64,000 bases of DNA. It comes from Bacteroidota bacterium (GTDB lineage Bacteria > Bacteroidota > Bacteroidia > Bacteroidales > VadinHA17). The notes beneath the pieces are model-generated. The model did not search any database. It was given only the letters and a program-made list of their open reading frames with translations, and was not told the DNA's origin. Within the stretch, counting starts at the first letter, position 1. Every line of letters begins with the position of its first letter. Location: contig JAKPOU010000055.1 of assembly GCA_029547705.1 (NCBI GenBank), forward strand, positions 124,001 through 188,000, in the 5' to 3' direction. The position numbers were made by a program, and so were the translations under genes. This document shows positions 28,875-38,754 of this stretch, in pieces.

Positions 28875-30011
28875 ATGGCAGTATTGAAAGTACTTGTCAT
28901 AGATGATGAACCTGGAATCCGCTCCGGTGTCACCAGGATACTCAGGGATTTTCAGGTTACCTATCCCTTCATGGATGAGGATTATACATTCGAGATGTAT
29001 GAAGCACCCACGGGTGAGCAAGGTATTGAAATGCTTGAGAAGGACAAGCCGGACATTATTCTTCTCGACAATAAACTGCCCGGCATGCAGGGAGTGGAAG
29101 TCCTTGAATACATTCACAACAAGAATTATGACATCATGGTTGCGATGATAACCTCATACGCTTCCCTTGATGTGGCGGTCAAGGCTACGCGTGACGGAGC
29201 CACCGATTTCATTCCCAAGCCTTTTACACCCCAGGAGCTTAAATCGAGTATTGAAAATATAACCAAACAGCTATATCTCAGAAGAATAACCCGCCGCCTC
29301 ACCGAGGAGGGGAAACAGATAAGGTATCAGTTTCTTTCCGTTCTTTCACATGAGCTGAAAGCACCTCTCAATGCCGTGGAGGGCTATCTCAGGATGATGC
29401 AGGGGAGGGAAGCGGGCGACAGGATAAGTGATTATACCGACCATATTGACAGATCATTGCAGAGAATACAGGGAATGAGGAACCTGATCATGGATCTGCT
29501 GGATTTTACCAAGATACGTCTGGAAAAGAAGGAAGGCAGGATCAGAACCCTTGATCTTGCTGAAATAGCCAGGGGGGCAATAGTTACAGTGCAGCCCTAT
29601 GCCATCCAGATGGAAGTCACCGTCAGTCTGGATGTGAGATCAGACGCTTTCATAGAGGCAGATCCCGCCGATATGGACATAATCTTCAACAATCTTGTTT
29701 CCAATTCGGTAAAATACAATAAACCCGGAGGCAGGGCGGACATCATTATAGATTCGGACGATAAGGAGGTTGTTATCAGGTTTGCAGACGGGGGAATAGG
29801 TATCAGCGAGGAAGATATTCCCGATCTCTTTACTGAATTTGTAAGGATAAAAAATGAAAAAACAAGAAATATAACAGGAAGCGGACTGGGGCTTTCCATA
29901 GTAAAGAAGATTGTTCAGCTTTATTTCGGGACAATCACAGTGGAGAGCACCCCGGATGTAGGAACGGTTTTTACTGTAAGATTACCAAAGAACTCCTCAT
30001 CCGTAACCTGA
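28875..30011 (+). CDS. REC-HisKA-HATPase hybrid sensor kinase
   Basis: VIDDEPGI; LLDNKLPG; IPKPF; LSHELKAPLNAVEGY; NNLVSNSVKYN; GSGLGLSIVKK. Confidence 0.9.
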   Translation: MAVLKVLVIDDEPGIRSGVTRILRDFQVTYPFMDEDYTFEMYEAPTGEQGIEMLEKDKPDIILLDNKLPGMQGVEVLEYIHNKNYDIMVAMITSYASLDVAVKATRDGATDFIPKPFTPQELKSSIENITKQLYLRRITRRLTEEGKQIRYQFLSVLSHELKAPLNAVEGYLRMMQGREAGDRISDYTDHIDRSLQRIQGMRNLIMDLLDFTKIRLEKKEGRIRTLDLAEIARGAIVTVQPYAIQMEVTVSLDVRSDAFIEADPADMDIIFNNLVSNSVKYNKPGGRADIIIDSDDKEVVIRFADGGIGISEEDIPDLFTEFVRIKNEKTRNITGSGLGLSIVKKIVQLYFGTITVESTPDVGTVFTVRLPKNSSSVT

Positions 30012-30066
30012 AGCAATGTGAGATTTTCATGCTCCGCGGATTTTTTCTGGAATTAATGATGACTGT

Positions 30067-30195
30067 ATGAAATCCTTATCCTGTGAGTGCTGTGGACAAA
30101 TACCTGCAAATGTGAAAACAAACTGCAGGAATGAAGCTTTGCCCTTTAAATCCGGTAGGCTTATGCAAATCAGTAAATCTTCAATAAAAGAGTAA
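30067..30195 (+). CDS. Putative small Cys-containing ORF (42 aa)
   Basis: ATG..TAA in frame: MKSLSCECCGQIPANVKTNCRNEALPFKSGRLMQISKSSIKE; not in the supplied track (below the size cut-off). Confidence 0.25.
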   Translation: MKSLSCECCGQIPANVKTNCRNEALPFKSGRLMQISKSSIKE

Positions 30196-30207
30196 TAATG
30201 TTTTTCT

Positions 30208-30831
30208 ATGAAATTACCGGGTAAAACAGTTGAACGGCTCAGCGAATACAGAAGGACACTCCTCGGATGTCTGGAAGAAAAGAAGAATTTTATTTTTTCC
30301 CATGAACTCGCGGCAAGACTGCATATTACAGCGGTTCAGGTAAGGCGCGACCTGATGCTTATAGGTTATTCCTCGGTGCTGCGAAAGGGATATGATGTAA
30401 GGGAACTTATCGAGACAATCGGAACCATCATTGATTCGGATGTTACGCTGAATGTTGCGATAATAGGTATTGGCAATCTCGGCAGAGCCGTTGCGGGATA
30501 CTTCCGGGGAAAAAGATCAAAACTCAGTCTTGTAGCCTCCTTCGACACCGATCCGCACAAGGTGAACAAGGTTATTTCCGGAGTCAGATGCTATCCTGCC
30601 ACGGAAATGGAAAAGATAATAGGTGAGCTTGACATCAGGATAGCTATAATCACGGCCCCGGCAGATTCAGCCAGGGAGATTGCCGCTGAGGCCGTCCGCT
30701 GCGGGATAAAGGGAATCATGAACTTCACCACCATATCGCTTGTTGTTCCTTCATGGGTGTATCTGGAAGAATATGATATGATAACCTCCATAGAAAAAGT
30801 TGCTTATTTCGTTAAGGAAAACAAGGTTTAG
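30208..30831 (+). CDS. rex: Redox-sensing transcriptional repressor Rex
   Basis: RLSEYRRTL; QVRRDLMLIGYS; IIGIGNLGRAVAGYF; FDTDPHKV. Confidence 0.93.
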   Translation: MKLPGKTVERLSEYRRTLLGCLEEKKNFIFSHELAARLHITAVQVRRDLMLIGYSSVLRKGYDVRELIETIGTIIDSDVTLNVAIIGIGNLGRAVAGYFRGKRSKLSLVASFDTDPHKVNKVISGVRCYPATEMEKIIGELDIRIAIITAPADSAREIAAEAVRCGIKGIMNFTTISLVVPSWVYLEEYDMITSIEKVAYFVKENKV

Positions 30832-30844
30832 AATCATATTCATA

Positions 30845-31765
30845 ATGAGAATTTTCAGAGGATTTGAAGAAGTAAGGGGAATCAGAAATCCCGTTGTTAC
30901 AACCGGATCATTCGACGGGGTTCATATAGGCCATAAAACCATTCTTAACCGGCTCAGGATGCTTGCCACGAAGCATGAGGGAGAATCGGTTCTGATCACC
31001 TTCCATCCGCATCCCAGGAAAGTGCTTTATCCCGACACTGCCGGAAAGGACCTCAAACTTATTAACACACAGGAGGAAAAGCTTGAACTTCTCAGGAAAG
31101 CCGGACTTGACAATGTGATAATAGTGGAATTCACCAGGGAGTTTTCAAGAGTCACCAGTGAGGAGTTTGTCAGGGATTACCTGCACAGCATCCTGAAGGC
31201 GAGAGTAATAGTGGTGGGATTTAATCACCATTTCGGATTTAACCAGGAAGGGGATTACAGGCATCTCTGGAACTGGAGGAAAAAGTATGACTTTGAAGCC
31301 GAGGAGATTCCCGAACAGGAAGTACAGCACGAAACGGTCAGTTCCACAAAGATCCGTAAAGCCATAAGGGAAGGTTATATACAGAGGGCAAATGCATATC
31401 TTGATCATTATTATCTTGTTATGGGAATGGTGACAGAAAGCGCTTTGCCGGGAATTGCAGACAAAGTACATTTTGTCCGCATGCCCGTGACTGAAGAGAG
31501 CAAGCTCCTTCCTTCACCCGGGCTTTATGCAGTGTCCCTTGTGTCGGAAAATGCTGCTTCAAAGGCAATGGCCTTCATCGCCCAGACTGACGGATCCGGA
31601 CAGGAGTTATTCATCAATATATTTGAGAATGAGGAATCATTCCCAGGAGAAAGAATCTCAGTGCTTTTTCATAAGAAGATACACGGAGCCTTGTCGCCGG
31701 ATGATCTGCACTTTGAATACCGCCTCGTAACTGCAAGGGATGAAATATCCGAACTCATTTACTGA
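30845..31765 (+). CDS. ribF: Bifunctional riboflavin kinase/FAD synthetase
   Basis: TTGSFDGVHIGHKTIL; FHPHPRKVL; GFNHHFGF; SSTKIRKAI. Start at 30845 preferred over 30800. Confidence 0.9.
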   Translation: MRIFRGFEEVRGIRNPVVTTGSFDGVHIGHKTILNRLRMLATKHEGESVLITFHPHPRKVLYPDTAGKDLKLINTQEEKLELLRKAGLDNVIIVEFTREFSRVTSEEFVRDYLHSILKARVIVVGFNHHFGFNQEGDYRHLWNWRKKYDFEAEEIPEQEVQHETVSSTKIRKAIREGYIQRANAYLDHYYLVMGMVTESALPGIADKVHFVRMPVTEESKLLPSPGLYAVSLVSENAASKAMAFIAQTDGSGQELFINIFENEESFPGERISVLFHKKIHGALSPDDLHFEYRLVTARDEISELIY

Positions 31766-31840
31766 CATTAAGGCAGCGGAACAGATACTTTCTATATACT
31801 TTCTGTGCACTTCTTAAGCCTCCTTTCTTCCGGATGCTGT

Positions 31841-34381
31841 TTACAGTAACTGTCCGAAGAATACCGCATTCAGGAATATCTTGTTTGTACCGTACCATAT
31901 TGCCCTGAAGTTGGTATTGTCGTAAATGGAAATGATCCTGCCGCGGTGAACCGAAACAAATGAGCTTCCTTTCAGCCGTTCGGTATTTTCCCTGGTGCAG
32001 TAGCCGCTGAGCAGCGGATCTGAGGTATAAACTGCCGGGTTAGCGTAAATATCCCCGACCTTCTTTACTGCAGCTGTTCCTGTTTTCATTACCGGGACGA
32101 TATCCCCGGTATATCCGTAACACAGGGGGTGGGTGAGATCAAGTTTTACTGAAAATATTGAACCGGGTATCTGGCGTACCTGATTATTCATGGCCCTGTG
32201 TGCATATATTCCTTCCTTCAGGACTGATTCCGCCGGGGGTATGTATTCAATCTCAGCCAGTTTGTTTGCAGCCAGCCAGTTGTTGCCGCCCTTGTAGCCA
32301 ATGATGGTCCCGCCCTGCCTGTTCCATGACATGATTTTCTCAATTCCCCGGGGACCCAGTGCGGGGGAGCCTGCAATGACAAGCACGTTATAGCGGTTAA
32401 GGTCGGCATTGTCAAATGCTGCCGGACGTATCATGGTCACCGGCATCCGGAAGCGGGTGTCGAGCATATGCCATATTTCACCGGCGTCCAGGCTGTTTAT
32501 TCCATCCCCGGCAATCAGGGCCACCGATGGTTTTTCAAGCACCACAAAATCACTGCTTCCAAGGTCAATTCCCTCTTCCGTGAAACCGGTGCTGACACCG
32601 TGTACAGTCAGGCGGAATTTTTCAGCTGCCGACAGAATGATTTTTTTCAGTTCTGTCCTGCTGACCGGCTGATCATTTGCATGGATCATAATTGTGCCGC
32701 AGCCGAATGCATGGTTCAGTTCACTGTTCCTGTATGCGAATCCGGCCTTTGCGACCCTTGTCCTTATTCCTGCATTCTGCAGTTCAAAAAGCGCTGCGGG
32801 AGCAAGGTATTCCTTCCATTCAAAGAGATATGCAAAGGGATCTTCCGGTCCCAGCAGCTTTCCTTCGGCAAGCGGAACTTCCCTGATTTCCTTCCCCCTT
32901 AGTGCTTCGGCTTCCCTGGTCTGTGTGATTGCTGCATACCGGATGTTGAAGGACATGGGAAGTATCCAGGTGGAAATGTCATAAAAAGTACTGTCTGTAA
33001 ATTCCTTAACGGGTTCAAACAGGCTTCTTACAAACCTGTGTTCATTCTGTTTCAGGGGAACAATATAGGAGGCGCCTGCACTGTAGCTGATTCCGTTTAT
33101 GACTGCATCCCTTGAGAGACCGTAGACCTTTATCTGATGGCTTTTCAGAATGCGGATAAATTCAGAAAGCCTTCCCTTGTCGTCAGGTTCGGTGAAAATA
33201 TAGGCTTTCACAGGATGCTTGTCAGCCAGTGCCGCTGCTTCCCTGTAAAAACCCGCCAGGCTGTTCAGGAGCTTTTCCCTCATTGCCAGTCCTGCTTCAA
33301 GGGTTGAAAGGGATACTGCAACCTGGTTCCGGATGGTATAGGGAAAGGACAGGAGCATGTTGGAAGTTTCGCGGAGATGTCCTTTCACTCCGGCCTGTTC
33401 AAAAAGAATGCCGACCGATCCGTGAATGTCGGGGTAGGATGAACCTTTTCCGATATAGAAATCGTCATAGCTTTCTTCCGTAACATAAAGGGTTCCGATC
33501 CGGTTGAGGAACTTTTCGTGGAATTTCCCGATTTCTGCCGTCAGCTGCTGGTTTTCTGAGGGTGTTAACGGATTGTTGCGGGTCGGGATCCCGGGCTGGT
33601 AAAAAAATGTTGCATTCGGACCCTGTTCGTGATGGTCGGTAACAATGTCGGGCCTCCATCTGTAAAAGGCCGCCACGCGTCCTACCGATTCGGGATGCTG
33701 CAGCAGAAGGTAGTCCCTGTTCAGGTCGAACATGTAGTGATTGCTTCTTCCGCCCGGCCAGTTTTCGCTGAATTCCCAGGAGCGGGGATCCGGGTTGTCG
33801 TTAAGGCTGCGGCTGAAATTGACCCATGTTGAGTGGCGCTGCATGCCATCCGGGTTAAGTGCAGGGTCAATCAGTACCACGATGTTCCTCAACAGTTTAT
33901 CAATGGACGGACCTTCCCCTGCAGTCAGGTAATAGGCAACCAGTACGGATGCATTCTGGGAACTGGATTCATTGCCGTGAATACCATAGCCAAGCTTTAT
34001 AAAAACCGGTGCATTGCTGATATCCGTTCCGGAGGATTTTTCCGGATCAGCCAGACTGATATGCTGCAGCCTGAGCCGTTCAAGGTTCCTGATATTCTCA
34101 GGTGAGCTTATAATGAGGTGACCAAGCGGCCTGCCCTCATGGCTCCTGGCATATTCCTCCCACAGGGCCCTGTCGGAGGAGCGGGCGAGCTCCTGCATGT
34201 AGTAGTAAAGCTTGTCGTGAGACAGATGCCATTCCCCGATCTGGTGACCCGCGAATTGTTCCGGTGTGATAATCTTCCCGTTAAAGGTCACGTCATCGGG
34301 AAAATACCAGGAAGTGGCAGGCTGGGACAGGATTACCTGGCTCATCAGAAGAGCCGGAATTAAAGCTGTTATGATCCTCAT
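31841..34381 (-). CDS. Secreted M14-family zinc carboxypeptidase
   Basis: GIHGNESSS (HxxE), NPDGMQRHS, FDLNRDY, DHHEQGPNATFF; signal peptide. Confidence 0.88.
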   Translation of the reverse strand: MRIITALIPALLMSQVILSQPATSWYFPDDVTFNGKIITPEQFAGHQIGEWHLSHDKLYYYMQELARSSDRALWEEYARSHEGRPLGHLIISSPENIRNLERLRLQHISLADPEKSSGTDISNAPVFIKLGYGIHGNESSSQNASVLVAYYLTAGEGPSIDKLLRNIVVLIDPALNPDGMQRHSTWVNFSRSLNDNPDPRSWEFSENWPGGRSNHYMFDLNRDYLLLQHPESVGRVAAFYRWRPDIVTDHHEQGPNATFFYQPGIPTRNNPLTPSENQQLTAEIGKFHEKFLNRIGTLYVTEESYDDFYIGKGSSYPDIHGSVGILFEQAGVKGHLRETSNMLLSFPYTIRNQVAVSLSTLEAGLAMREKLLNSLAGFYREAAALADKHPVKAYIFTEPDDKGRLSEFIRILKSHQIKVYGLSRDAVINGISYSAGASYIVPLKQNEHRFVRSLFEPVKEFTDSTFYDISTWILPMSFNIRYAAITQTREAEALRGKEIREVPLAEGKLLGPEDPFAYLFEWKEYLAPAALFELQNAGIRTRVAKAGFAYRNSELNHAFGCGTIMIHANDQPVSRTELKKIILSAAEKFRLTVHGVSTGFTEEGIDLGSSDFVVLEKPSVALIAGDGINSLDAGEIWHMLDTRFRMPVTMIRPAAFDNADLNRYNVLVIAGSPALGPRGIEKIMSWNRQGGTIIGYKGGNNWLAANKLAEIEYIPPAESVLKEGIYAHRAMNNQVRQIPGSIFSVKLDLTHPLCYGYTGDIVPVMKTGTAAVKKVGDIYANPAVYTSDPLLSGYCTRENTERLKGSSFVSVHRGRIISIYDNTNFRAIWYGTNKIFLNAVFFGQLL

Positions 34382-34453
34382 TGCTTGATAATGAATGTTG
34401 ATCCTGCAATTTAGGAAAAAATGATTCAGAAAGACAGGCTGTGCAATCCTTTT

Positions 34454-35920
34454 TCAAAGAGTGTCGCCGAAATCCTTTCTGTATGCTTCAGCCAGTCTTT
34501 CGGGCCAGTCACTGACAGGCTCCAGCCTGCCGGTGAAAAACCTCAGTACCGGAGGTTCTTCCACAAACCTTAATCCGCCCACCAGTTCCCTGTTTTTGTA
34601 CAACCAGTTAAGACGGTCAATAGTGTATTCCACCTGGGAAAGGGTAAATACCCTTCTCGGCAATGCCAGCCTCATCAGTTCAAGATCGGCATATATCTCA
34701 TTACCATCCTCATCACGGGTGCTGCTCATGGTACCCCTTTCCATTCCCCTCACTCCCGAAGCAATGTAAAATGCTGAAACAAGGGATGCGGCAAGATATT
34801 CCGACTGCGGCAGATGGGGGAGGAACTGGGTGGCATCAACATGGCAGCCAAGTGCCCCGCCGGGTGTTACCACGGGAATACCGAGCTTTACAAGCTCTCC
34901 TATCATGTATTCTATGAACATCGGAGACTGACCGACAACATCCTCTTCCAGTGTCTCTGCAAGTCCCTGCGCCATTGCTTCTATTTCCCGGACCGAAATA
35001 CCCCCGTAGGTGAGAAATCCTTCATATAATGGAACCAGATGCTTCATACTTGTATATATATCTTCGGAATTGGTACAGATAGCACCGCCTTTGGCCGAAC
35101 TGACCTTCCTGCCGGAAAAATAAACAATATCGCATAATTCACACATTTTCAACAGTATGGATCCGATTGTCTCTTTTTCACATCCGGCTTCCCTCTTTAA
35201 AATGAAATAGGCATTTTCTCCTATAAGACTGGCATCCAAAACTATCAGAAGATTATACTTATCTGCAATCTTTCTCACATCCCTCAGATTTGCCAGGGAG
35301 AAGGGCTGACCGCCGATAAGGTTTGTTGAGGCTTCCATTCTGATGAAGGGGATATTTTCAGGCTTCACCTCAAGGATGGTTTTTTCCAGTCTTTCCGTGT
35401 CAATGTTTCCCTTGAAGGGATGAGAGCTGCTTATTTTCATGGCCTCAGGAGTATACAGCTCGAGTATGCTGCCTCCGTTGAGTTCGATATGGGCACGGGT
35501 GGTTGTGAAATGGTAGTTCATGGGAATAACCGATCCTTCACTGATAAAGGCTTTTGAAATAATGTTTTCAGCCGCCCTTCCCTGGTGTACCGGAAGAATA
35601 TATTTCTTTCCGAAAACCTCATTTACACTTTTCTCGAATCTGCTGAAACTGACCGAGCCGGCATAGGCATCATCAGCCACGAACATTGTCGAAAGCTGCC
35701 TGTCGCTCATGGCATTGGTTCCGCTGTCGGTCAGCATGTCGAGAAAAATATCCTTTGTCGACAGAAGAAATGAATTGTATCCGGCTGCCTTTACAGCCTT
35801 CAGCCTTTGTTCAACAGGCACGAGATTCAGTGACTGGACAATGCGTACCTTGTGCATCTCAAGGGGAATCTGCTTGCCGTTGAAAAATTTTACGGTGCGG
35901 TTGTTGCTTATCTTTTCCAT
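34454..35920 (-). CDS. Tryptophanase/tyrosine phenol-lyase family protein (retains PLP Lys)
   Basis: LLTDSGTNAMSDRQ; PVHQGRAAEN; ASTNLIGGQPFSLAN; SGRKVSSAKGG; FVEEPPVLRFFTGRL. Start at 35920 preferred over 35962. Confidence 0.85.
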   Translation of the reverse strand: MEKISNNRTVKFFNGKQIPLEMHKVRIVQSLNLVPVEQRLKAVKAAGYNSFLLSTKDIFLDMLTDSGTNAMSDRQLSTMFVADDAYAGSVSFSRFEKSVNEVFGKKYILPVHQGRAAENIISKAFISEGSVIPMNYHFTTTRAHIELNGGSILELYTPEAMKISSSHPFKGNIDTERLEKTILEVKPENIPFIRMEASTNLIGGQPFSLANLRDVRKIADKYNLLIVLDASLIGENAYFILKREAGCEKETIGSILLKMCELCDIVYFSGRKVSSAKGGAICTNSEDIYTSMKHLVPLYEGFLTYGGISVREIEAMAQGLAETLEEDVVGQSPMFIEYMIGELVKLGIPVVTPGGALGCHVDATQFLPHLPQSEYLAASLVSAFYIASGVRGMERGTMSSTRDEDGNEIYADLELMRLALPRRVFTLSQVEYTIDRLNWLYKNRELVGGLRFVEEPPVLRFFTGRLEPVSDWPERLAEAYRKDFGDTL

Positions 35921-36158
35921 TTTTAAGAGTTTAAGTTGAAAAATGGCTGCTGATACTGCCATTATGCTTTTAAATCGACTCCAAACCTACTGTAATTTTA
36001 GATAATATCAAACAGGGTCCCTGATGCTGACAGTAATAAGCAGGCTTTTTTGAGCTTAAAAATTTCTTATATTGCTTATTGTATGGGGAGATCTGCCTGA
36101 CTGAAAATTATTTTCGGTGTTCGTTTTGAATTATTTTCTTTGTATCTGAATTTGTGAA

Positions 36159-38216
36159 ATGATAAATGAAAAACTTATAAATCCTTCCGGCATTGTTGTT
36201 GTCGGGGGCTCGGAAGATCTTTTCAAGCCCGGGGGAAAGATTCTGAAGAACATTATTGACGGCAATTATACCGGAAGCCTTTATGTTGTAAACCCCGGAC
36301 ATGACATGGTTCAGGGTATAAAATCGTACCGCGATCCGGCCCTGCTGCCTCAGGTTGATCTGGCAATAATAGCGGTTCAGGCAAAATACTGCCTTCCGCT
36401 GGTTGATTTGCTGCTTAAAGAGAAGAATACCCGGGCATTTATTATACTTTCCGCCGGATTCAGTGAATCGGGAGAGGAGGGAAGGGTGCTTGAGGAATCA
36501 ATTGCCCGCATGATAAGTGAAGCAGGTGCAACGCTTATCGGTCCGAACTGCATCGGCGTGATAAGTCCTTATTACAATGGTATTTTCACTACGCCCGTAC
36601 CCGGACTGAGCCCCATGGGATGTGATCTGGTTTCAGGTTCGGGAGCAACTGCAGTTTTTATTTTTGAATCAGCAATATCAAAGGGTCTCAGTTTTTCAGG
36701 TTTTTATTCCGTTGGAAACAGTGCCCAGACAGGTGTTGAGGAGGTTCTGGAATACTGGGACAGAACATTCGATCCGGAAACAAGTTCATTTATAAAACTT
36801 ATTTATGTGGAAGTTATCCGGGATCCTGACAAGCTGCTTTACCACGCATCGTCCCTCATACGGAAAGGCTGCAGGATCGCGGCGATCAAAGCCGGGACAA
36901 GCGAGGCCGGAATGAGAGCAGCTTCTTTTCACTCCGGTGCCCTTGCCTCATCGGATTCAGCGGTGGAAGCCCTTTTCAGGAAGGCAGGAATTGTCAGGTG
37001 TGCCGGCAGGGAAGAACTTACAACAGTAGCCTCTGTATTCTGGCACAAGCATCTGAAAGGCAGAAACATTGCCATCATTACCCATGCCGGGGGACCGGCA
37101 GTAATGCTTACTGATGCCCTGTCGGCCGGAGGAATGAATATCCCCCGGATCAGAGGTGAACATCATGACAACCTTCTTGCAATGATGAATCCCGGTGCTT
37201 CGGCAAGCAATCCCATAGATATGATAGCCACGGCGACAAGTGAGCAGCTGGAGAAAATAATCGATTATACTGACAGGAAAATGCCTGAAATAGACGGAAT
37301 GATCGTCATTTTCGGAAACAACGGGCTGAACGACATGTCGGTAATCTATGATCTTCTTCACCGCAAAATCGAAGAATGCGAAAAGCCCCTGTATCCGATT
37401 CTTCCTTCTGTGTCAAGTTCACAGAATGAGATAGAGTATTTCCTCAGGAAGGGCCATGTCAACTTTCCCGATGAGGTTGTCCTGGGAAGGGCACTGATCA
37501 GGATCTCAAACACCCCTTACCCAGCTGAGGAAAAGATTTTCCTTGAAGGCATAGATCTGTCCCGGATAAGGCGTATTGTTGATAATTCGCCTTCCGGCCA
37601 CCTGGATCCGGACACGGTCCAGGAGCTTCTCAGTGCGGCAAAGATTCCGGTGGTCAGGGGGACAGTTGTCAGAACAACGGGCGAACTGGCAGCTGTAGCC
37701 GGCAAAACGGGATTTCCCCTTGCAGTCAAGGTGGTTGGACCCGTCCATAAATCCGATGTCGGAGGGGTCACTCTGAATATCAGAAGCCCGGAGCATCTTG
37801 AGGCAGAATTCAGGAGGATGATGAAGATAAGGGATGTGCAGGCAGTCCTTGTTCAGAAAATGTTAAGCGGAACAGAACTTTTCATTGGTGCAAAGTATGA
37901 ACCCAAGTTTGGTCATGTGATAATGTGCGGACTGGGAGGAATTTTTGTGGAGGTTCTCCGGGATATTTCCTCCGGACTTGCCCCTCTCACTCACGATGAA
38001 GCGCGATCAATGATCCGGAGCCTGAAAGGCTACAGTATAATTCGCGGAACAAGAGGCCAGCCGGGAGTTGATGAAGGGAAATTCACCGAAATAATTGTCA
38101 GATTGTCCAGTCTGCTCAGATTTGCAACAGAAATAAAGGAAATGGATCTTAATCCGCTCATCGGTAATCCTGAGGCAATTACGGTGGTTGATGCAAGGGT
38201 CAGAATAGAAAAATGA
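36159..38216 (+). CDS. ADP-forming acyl-CoA synthetase (acetate--CoA ligase family)
   Basis: VGGSEDLFKPGGKILKN; GPNCIGVI; FHSGALASSDSAVEALFRKAGIVR; ATP-grasp FPLAVKVVGPVHKSDVGGV. Confidence 0.9.
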   Translation: MINEKLINPSGIVVVGGSEDLFKPGGKILKNIIDGNYTGSLYVVNPGHDMVQGIKSYRDPALLPQVDLAIIAVQAKYCLPLVDLLLKEKNTRAFIILSAGFSESGEEGRVLEESIARMISEAGATLIGPNCIGVISPYYNGIFTTPVPGLSPMGCDLVSGSGATAVFIFESAISKGLSFSGFYSVGNSAQTGVEEVLEYWDRTFDPETSSFIKLIYVEVIRDPDKLLYHASSLIRKGCRIAAIKAGTSEAGMRAASFHSGALASSDSAVEALFRKAGIVRCAGREELTTVASVFWHKHLKGRNIAIITHAGGPAVMLTDALSAGGMNIPRIRGEHHDNLLAMMNPGASASNPIDMIATATSEQLEKIIDYTDRKMPEIDGMIVIFGNNGLNDMSVIYDLLHRKIEECEKPLYPILPSVSSSQNEIEYFLRKGHVNFPDEVVLGRALIRISNTPYPAEEKIFLEGIDLSRIRRIVDNSPSGHLDPDTVQELLSAAKIPVVRGTVVRTTGELAAVAGKTGFPLAVKVVGPVHKSDVGGVTLNIRSPEHLEAEFRRMMKIRDVQAVLVQKMLSGTELFIGAKYEPKFGHVIMCGLGGIFVEVLRDISSGLAPLTHDEARSMIRSLKGYSIIRGTRGQPGVDEGKFTEIIVRLSSLLRFATEIKEMDLNPLIGNPEAITVVDARVRIEK

Positions 38217-38301
38217 TAAGAATGACAGGGAATGCATTGATGAAAAAAGGATATAATTATTAAATTCGGATTTTTTTTAATCATCTTTTCAGACTAAGCC
38301 G

Positions 38302-38730
38302 ATGTTAATTCAACAGTTGTCAGTATTTCTGGAAAACAAATCAGGCCGGCTGACTGAAGTGCTTGAAGTTCTTGGCAGCAAGAGCAGTATCAGAATCAAG
38401 GCGCTGACAGTTGCGGACACCACGGAATTCGGGATATTGCGCCTGATAGTATCCGATCCCGAAAAGGCCAGGAGCATTCTCAGGGAGCAGAAGTTCACGG
38501 TGAACATGACAGAAGTCATTTCGGTTGTTGCACCCAATGAGGCGAAGGACTATGCCAAGGTGCTTAAAATATTGTCAGATATTGATATAAGTGTGGAATA
38601 CACCTATGCATTCACCACAGGGAAAAGCTCGGTTATTATACTTCGCTGCAGCAACAATGAAAAGGCAATCAGGGCCCTTAAGGATAATGAGATGGACCTG
38701 CTGATGGCCAGCGATCTTTATGAAATCTAA
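38302..38730 (+). CDS. Tandem ACT domain protein
   Basis: QLSVFLENKSGRLTEVLEVL ACT start; 142 aa; adjacent to PaaK-like gene. Confidence 0.85.
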   Translation: MLIQQLSVFLENKSGRLTEVLEVLGSKSSIRIKALTVADTTEFGILRLIVSDPEKARSILREQKFTVNMTEVISVVAPNEAKDYAKVLKILSDIDISVEYTYAFTTGKSSVIILRCSNNEKAIRALKDNEMDLLMASDLYEI

Positions 38731-38754
38731 TATTAAAAATTCTGTTTTTCTCCG

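Noticed and set aside
30800-30844. Upstream start of ribF at 30800
   Set aside because: Would overlap the end of rex; the ATG at 30845 gives the canonical RibF N-terminus.
30832-30844. FMN riboswitch upstream of ribF
   Set aside because: The gap between rex and ribF is only 13 bp, too short for an RFN element.
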